Source of the DNA: Streptomyces nigrescens
GTDB taxonomy: Bacteria; Actinomycetota; Actinomycetes; Streptomycetales; Streptomycetaceae
Assembly (NCBI GenBank): GCA_024349765.1
Contig: AP026073.1
Coordinates: 6,510,001-6,574,000 of the forward strand
DNA: 64,000 bases
Reading direction: 5' to 3'
Every line of letters begins with the position of its first letter. The first letter of the stretch is position 1. Made by a program: the position numbers and the translations under genes. The notes beneath the pieces were generated by a model. That model made no database searches, was not told the origin of the DNA, and saw nothing but the letters and a program-made list of their open reading frames with translations. Positions 60,227 to 64,000 of this stretch are shown piece by piece.

Positions 60227-61198
60227 ATGCTTCAATTCCTACTTCGCCGGACGTTCGGCGCTGTTGTCATCCTCGTCCTGCTCAGTGCCTTCACCTTCTT
60301 CGTGTTCTTCGGCGCCGGTGACCCGGCGGCGATGTCCTGCGGAAAGAACTGCACCGCGGACAACATCGCGCTGATCCACCAGAACCTCGGCCTCGACAAG
60401 CCGCTGCCCACCCAGTACTGGGACTGGCTGGTCGGCATCTTCGCCGGCCGGGACTACTCCATCGGCCACTGCAGCGCCCCCTGCTTCGGCTACTCCTTCG
60501 CCACCAAGCAGGACGTCTGGTCCACCCTGATCGACCGGCTCCCCACCACCGCCTCGCTGGCCATCGGCGGCGCCGCGGTGTTCCTGACCGTCGGTCTGGG
60601 CACCGGCCTGCTCGCCGCCTACAAGCGCGGCTCGCTGATCGACAAGGTGCTCACCTCGATCTCGATGGTGCTGAGCTCGGCGCAGATCTACATCCTCGGC
60701 CCGATCGCGCTCGGCCTGTTCGTGTACAGCGGCCTGATGGACTCGCCCAAGTACGTGAACTTCACCTCGGACCCGGCCGGCTGGTTCATGGGCCTGCTGC
60801 TCCCCTGGGTCGTGATGGCGACCATCTTCACCGCGCAGTACACCCGTATGTCCCGCTCGACGATGATCGAGCAGCTGCAGGAGGAACACGTCCGGACGGC
60901 CAAGGCCAAGGGCATGTCCAGCAGTTACGTCTTCCTGCGCTACGCCTGGCGCGGTTCGCTGATCCCGATCGTGACCATCCTCGGCATGGACCTCAGCTCG
61001 CTGTTCGGCGGCGCGATGATCACCGAGTTCACCTTCCAGCTGGCCGGCGTCGGACGGCTCGCGATCGACTCCGTCATCACCCTTGATCTGCCCATGGTCC
61101 TGGGCGTGCTGGTCTTCAGCGCCGCCCTGATCCTGGTGTTCAACATCATCGTGGATGCGACGTACGCCTTCATCGACCCGCGCGTGCGCCTGTCCTAG
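60227..61198 (+). CDS. bldKC: BldKC-like oligopeptide permease (DppB type)
   Basis: 323 residues from ATG 60227. DppB-type permease with F-F-G-A-G-D-P-A-A-M-S-C-G near the N-terminus, E-E-H-V-R-T-A-K-A-K-G-M in the coupling loop and F-Q-L-A-G-V-G-R-L-A-I-D. Its extracytoplasmic loop has cysteines in C-G-K-N-C and C-S-A-P-C as in the paralogue at 151. The stop TAG coincides with the ribosome-binding site of the next gene, so translation is coupled. Confidence 0.87.
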   Translation: MLQFLLRRTFGAVVILVLLSAFTFFVFFGAGDPAAMSCGKNCTADNIALIHQNLGLDKPLPTQYWDWLVGIFAGRDYSIGHCSAPCFGYSFATKQDVWSTLIDRLPTTASLAIGGAAVFLTVGLGTGLLAAYKRGSLIDKVLTSISMVLSSAQIYILGPIALGLFVYSGLMDSPKYVNFTSDPAGWFMGLLLPWVVMATIFTAQYTRMSRSTMIEQLQEEHVRTAKAKGMSSSYVFLRYAWRGSLIPIVTILGMDLSSLFGGAMITEFTFQLAGVGRLAIDSVITLDLPMVLGVLVFSAALILVFNIIVDATYAFIDPRVRLS

Positions 61199-61209
61199 GA
61201 GAGCCTGAA

Positions 61210-62271
61210 GTGACCACACTCACCAAGACCGAAGGCACCACCGTGCCGTCCGGGTCCGACCCCTTCCTGTCCGTCCGTGATCTGCACGTGCGGTTCTCCA
61301 CCGAGGACGGCATCGTCAAGGCGGTCGACGGTCTCTCCTTCGATCTGGAACGCGGCGAAACGCTCGGCATCGTCGGCGAATCGGGCTCCGGCAAGTCGGT
61401 GACCAACCTGGCGATCCTGGGCCTGCACAACCCCAAGGCCACCGAGATCGGCGGCGAGATCATGCTGGACGGCCAGGAGCTGACCGGGGCCAAGGAACGG
61501 ACCCTGGAGAAGCTCCGCGGCAACAAGATGGCGATGATCTTCCAGGACGCGCTGACCGCGCTGTCGCCGTACTACACGGTCGGCCGGCAGATCGCCGAGC
61601 CGTTCATGAAGCACACCGGCGCCAGCAAGCGCGAGGGCCGGCAGCGCGCCATCGAGATGCTGACCAAGGTCGGCATCCCGCAGCCCAACCTGCGGGTGGA
61701 CGACTACCCGCACCAGTTCTCCGGCGGTATGCGCCAGCGCGCCATGATCGCCATGGCACTGGTCTGCAACCCCCAGCTGCTGATCGCCGACGAGCCGACC
61801 ACCGCCCTCGACGTCACCGTCCAGGCGCAGATCCTCGACCTGCTCAAGGACCTCCAGCAGGAGTTCGGCTCCGCGATCATCCTGATCACCCACGACCTCG
61901 GCGTGGTCGCCAACACGGCGGACAAGCTCCTGGTGATGTACGCGGGCCGGGCGGTCGAGCGGGGCTCCGTCAAGGAGATCCTCACCGAGCCGCGGCACCC
62001 GTACACCTGGGGCCTGCTCAGCTCGATGCCGCGGCTCTCCTCGGACGTCAGCGAGGCGCTGCACCCGATCCCGGGCTCGCCGCCGAGCCTGCTGAACCCG
62101 CCGTCGGGCTGCCCGTTCAACCCCCGCTGCGGCTTCACCGGCGAGGTCGGCGGCAGCAGCTGCACCGACGAGCGGCCGCCGCTGGCGCCGGGCCGCGCCG
62201 CCGCGTGCCACCTGAGCGCCGAGCAGAAGCAGACCTTCTTCATCGAGCAGATCAAGCCCCGGCTGGGCTAG
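61210..62271 (+). CDS. bldKD: BldKD-like oligopeptide ATPase (DppD type)
   Basis: 353 residues from GTG 61210. Walker A G-E-S-G-S-G-K-S (56-63), signature F-S-G-G-M-R-Q-R, Walker B L-L-I-A-D-E-P-T, and the C-terminal oligopeptide extension with C-P-F-N-P-R-C typical of OppD. Powers uptake with BldKE. Confidence 0.9.
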   Translation: MTTLTKTEGTTVPSGSDPFLSVRDLHVRFSTEDGIVKAVDGLSFDLERGETLGIVGESGSGKSVTNLAILGLHNPKATEIGGEIMLDGQELTGAKERTLEKLRGNKMAMIFQDALTALSPYYTVGRQIAEPFMKHTGASKREGRQRAIEMLTKVGIPQPNLRVDDYPHQFSGGMRQRAMIAMALVCNPQLLIADEPTTALDVTVQAQILDLLKDLQQEFGSAIILITHDLGVVANTADKLLVMYAGRAVERGSVKEILTEPRHPYTWGLLSSMPRLSSDVSEALHPIPGSPPSLLNPPSGCPFNPRCGFTGEVGGSSCTDERPPLAPGRAAACHLSAEQKQTFFIEQIKPRLG

Positions 62272-62283
62272 GGAGCGACCACC

Positions 62284-63417
62284 ATGACCGACAACGTCAC
62301 CCTCCCCGCGCCCCGTGACGCCGTGCCCGCGAAGGGCGAGCCGCTGCTCACCGCCGAGGGCCTGACCAAGCACTTCCCGATCTACGGCGGCTTCCCGTTC
62401 AAGCGGAAGGTCGGCGCGGTGCAGGCCGTCGACGGCGTCGACCTGACCGTGCACGCCGGGGAGAGCTTCGGCCTGGTCGGCGAGTCCGGCTGCGGCAAGT
62501 CCACCACCGGGCGGCTGCTCACCCGGCTGATGGAGCCGACCTCCGGCAGGATCACCTACCAGGGCCAGGACATCACCCACGCGGGCCGCAAGGAACTGGA
62601 GCCGATCCGCTCCGAGATCCAGATGATCTTCCAGGACCCGTACGCCTCGCTCAACCCGCGGCAGACGGTCGGCACGATCATCGGCGGCCCGATGGAGATC
62701 AACGGGATCAACCCGCCCGGTGGCCGGGAGAAGCGGATCCGCGAACTCCTGGAGACCGTGGGCCTGAACCCGGAGCACTACAACCGCTTCCCGCACGAGT
62801 TCTCCGGCGGCCAGCGGCAGCGCATCGGCGTCGCCCGGGCGCTCGCCCTGGAGCCGAAGCTGATCGTCGCCGACGAGCCGGTCTCCGCGCTCGACGTGTC
62901 GATCCAGGCGCAGGTCGTCAACCTGCTCCAGGACCTCCAGCGGGAGCTGGGCATCGCGTTCCTGTTCATCGCCCACGACCTGGCGATCGTGCGGCACTTC
63001 AGCGAGCGGGTCGCGGTCATGTACCTCGGCAAGGTCGTCGAGGTGGGCAGCCGCGACGAGATCTACAACCGGCCCCGCCACCCGTACACCCACGCGCTGC
63101 TCTCGGCCGTGCCCGAGGCCAAGTTCGTGGAGAGCGAGGAGGAGGAGCGCGAGCGCATCCGCCTCGCCGGTGACGTGCCCTCGCCGGTCAACCCGCCCTC
63201 GGGCTGCCGCTTCCGCACCCGCTGCTGGAAGGCGCAGGAGAAGTGCGCGACGGAGGAGCCGCCGCTGATCCAGCTCGACGGCAACGCCGGCGGTCACCTG
63301 ACGGCCTGCCACTTCCCCGAGGAGCCGACCACCGCGGCCCGCGACGAGGACATCGTCCTGGACCCGGCGCTGGCGGCCATCGAGGAGGCCGCGGCGGAGT
63401 CGGAGAGCTCCGAGTAA
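62284..63417 (+). CDS. bldKE: BldKE-like oligopeptide ATPase (DppF type)
   Basis: 377 residues from ATG 62284, 12 bp after bldKD. Walker A G-E-S-G-C-G-K-S (66-73), signature F-S-G-G-Q-R-Q-R, Walker B L-I-V-A-D-E-P-V, and an OppF C-terminal C-R-F-R-T-R-C-W cluster with a longer acidic tail ([11 protein letters not shown]). Second ATPase of the importer; last gene before a strong terminator. Confidence 0.9.
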   Translation: MTDNVTLPAPRDAVPAKGEPLLTAEGLTKHFPIYGGFPFKRKVGAVQAVDGVDLTVHAGESFGLVGESGCGKSTTGRLLTRLMEPTSGRITYQGQDITHAGRKELEPIRSEIQMIFQDPYASLNPRQTVGTIIGGPMEINGINPPGGREKRIRELLETVGLNPEHYNRFPHEFSGGQRQRIGVARALALEPKLIVADEPVSALDVSIQAQVVNLLQDLQRELGIAFLFIAHDLAIVRHFSERVAVMYLGKVVEVGSRDEIYNRPRHPYTHALLSAVPEAKFVESEEEERERIRLAGDVPSPVNPPSGCRFRTRCWKAQEKCATEEPPLIQLDGNAGGHLTACHFPEEPTTAARDEDIVLDPALAAIEEAAAESESSE

Positions 63418-63435
63418 CGCGGACGCGACGGCCCT

Positions 63436-63474
63436 GCGCCGCCGTGGCGGGAATGATCCCCGCCACGGCGGCGC
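63436..63474 (+). terminator. Terminator of the bldK-like operon
   Basis: GCGCCGCCGTGGCGGG (63436-63451) pairs perfectly with CCCGCCACGGCGGCGC (63459-63474), loop AATGATC, then TGTCGTTT. Separates the operon from the MerR gene. Confidence 0.85.
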
Positions 63475-63501
63475 TGTCGTTTCCACAGGAGGTGGGGGCC
63501 G

Positions 63502-63870
63502 ATGCGGATCGGGGAGCTTTCGCAGCGTACGGGCACGCCCCGGCGGCTGTTGCGCTATTACGAGGAGCAGGGGCTGATCGTCTCGGACCGCTGCGCCAAC
63601 GGCTATCGGGCCTACGACGAGCCGACCGTCGACCGGGTGCTGCAGATCCGGGGCCTGCTGGACGCCGGGCTGCCGACCCGGATCATCCGGCAGATCCTGC
63701 CCTGTCTGAACGGTCCCCGGGCGATCCACTTCCCGGACGCGACCCCGGAGATGCTCGCCACGCTGGAGCACGAGCGGGACCGGATGACCGAACGCATCGA
63801 GACCCTGTGCCGCAACCGTGACGCCATCGGCGCGTATCTGGCCGTCGTGCGCGGCGGCGTCCGGGCCTGA
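63502..63870 (+). CDS. MerR family transcriptional regulator
   Basis: 122 residues from ATG 63502 behind AGGAGGTG. The N-terminal MerR helix-turn-helix (I-G-E-L-S-Q-R-T-G-T-P-R-R-L-L-R-Y-Y-E-E-Q-G-L-I) and the following R-x-x-N-G-Y-R-x-Y are typical, with a coiled dimerisation helix (E-H-E-R-D-R-M-T-E-R-I). No metal-binding cysteines beyond two scattered ones. Target unknown; ends just before an opposite-strand transporter gene. Confidence 0.93.
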   Translation: MRIGELSQRTGTPRRLLRYYEEQGLIVSDRCANGYRAYDEPTVDRVLQIRGLLDAGLPTRIIRQILPCLNGPRAIHFPDATPEMLATLEHERDRMTERIETLCRNRDAIGAYLAVVRGGVRA

Positions 63871-63878
63871 GGCGCCGG

Positions 63879-64000
63879 CTACTCGCTCGGCACGACGTGC
63901 CGCTCCTCGGCGAAGTGGCAGGCCGAGGCGTGGTGTGCCGGTCCGGTCGACTCCCGGAACTCCGGCGGGACGTCGAGCGGCGGGACGACCTCGGCGCAGA
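63879..64000 (-). CDS. Peptide ABC transporter ATPase, C-terminal end (cut by window edge)
   Basis: On the minus strand a frame enters at the right edge and ends at TAG 63879. The last about 40 residues include C-A-E-V-V-P-P-L, H-H-A-S-A-C-H-F-A-E-E-R and V-P-S-E, the usual C-terminus of an OppD/DppF ATPase (x-C-H-F). It is on the opposite strand to the bldK operon and is a third peptide transporter of this window. Most of the gene is outside. Confidence 0.75.
   Translation of the reverse strand, partial: CAEVVPPLDVPPEFRESTGPAHHASACHFAEERHVVPSE

Noticed and set aside
61195-63771. Very long minus-strand frame opposite bldKD and bldKE
   Set aside because: Antisense to clear ATPases; no domain or ribosome-binding site.
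1-64000. Mobile elements, CRISPR arrays, tRNA or rRNA genes
   Set aside because: No transposase or integrase motifs, no regularly spaced repeats and no cloverleaf with a TTCGAATC-like arm were found on reading through the intergenic regions.

Overview
The window looks like chromosomal DNA from a streptomycete (Streptomyces or a close relative). It is very GC-rich, codon third positions are almost always G or C, GTG and some TTG starts are common, and many families are typical of Actinobacteria (DUF3152, DUF3107, DUF3117, DUF6758, DUF6113, mycothiol deacetylase MshB, a five-gene bldK-type oligopeptide importer). Coding density is high. I see no rRNA, tRNA, CRISPR array, transposase, integrase or prophage, so this reads as conserved core chromosome.

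Layout. 1-3871 (minus) is the front of an oligopeptide/nickel-type ABC importer operon (binding protein, DppC, DppB, DppD cut by the edge), with a candidate 30-codon leader ORF upstream. 4270-12202 holds DUF3152, alpha/beta hydrolase, a small acidic protein, TetR, DUF3107, a small membrane protein, a ferritin-like protein and a DEAD-box helicase. This resembles Rv3207c-Rv3211 of M. tuberculosis as I remember it. 12310-19717 is a mixed block (hydrolase, SRPBCC, NYN, MarC, PHP, DUF6758, an MFS exporter with a possible iron box, a suppressor-of-fused protein).

20206-41684 is a long envelope-stress, Mg and lysine-biosynthesis block: CorA, MgtE_N-CBS plus DUF1003, Mrp, TatB, an HtrA-type protease, a zinc anti-sigma factor, an ECF sigma factor (SigE of mycobacterial nomenclature), a divergent O-methyltransferase, DUF3117, Tag, DivIVA-domain protein, FolP2-like protein, LOG protein, DapE, DapC and ferredoxin. 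The set and much of the order match the M. tuberculosis Rv1177-Rv1239 region from memory. The sigma gene carries a good ECF-type promoter of its own, which suggests autoregulation.

41825-56634 holds a GNAT, a SirB1-type protein, a PP2C phosphatase, a four-gene ABC/two-component operon joined mostly by 4-bp overlaps, a peptidoglycan-binding-domain protein, DUF6113-MshB, a small membrane protein, an S9 peptidase and a membrane protein. 57141-63417 is a permease-SBP-permease-ATPase-ATPase operon with the order of bldKA-E, the importer needed for aerial development in S. coelicolor. It is followed by a MerR regulator and, at the right edge, the C-terminus of a third peptide-transporter ATPase.

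No wholly new system stands out. The observations I would follow up are the leader ORF before the left transporter, the ECF promoter of the sigma gene, duplicated gene ends at 26.2 kb and 52.7 kb, the non-AUG start of the helicase, the partial iron box at 17.76 kb, and the split MgtE-like/DUF1003 pair.
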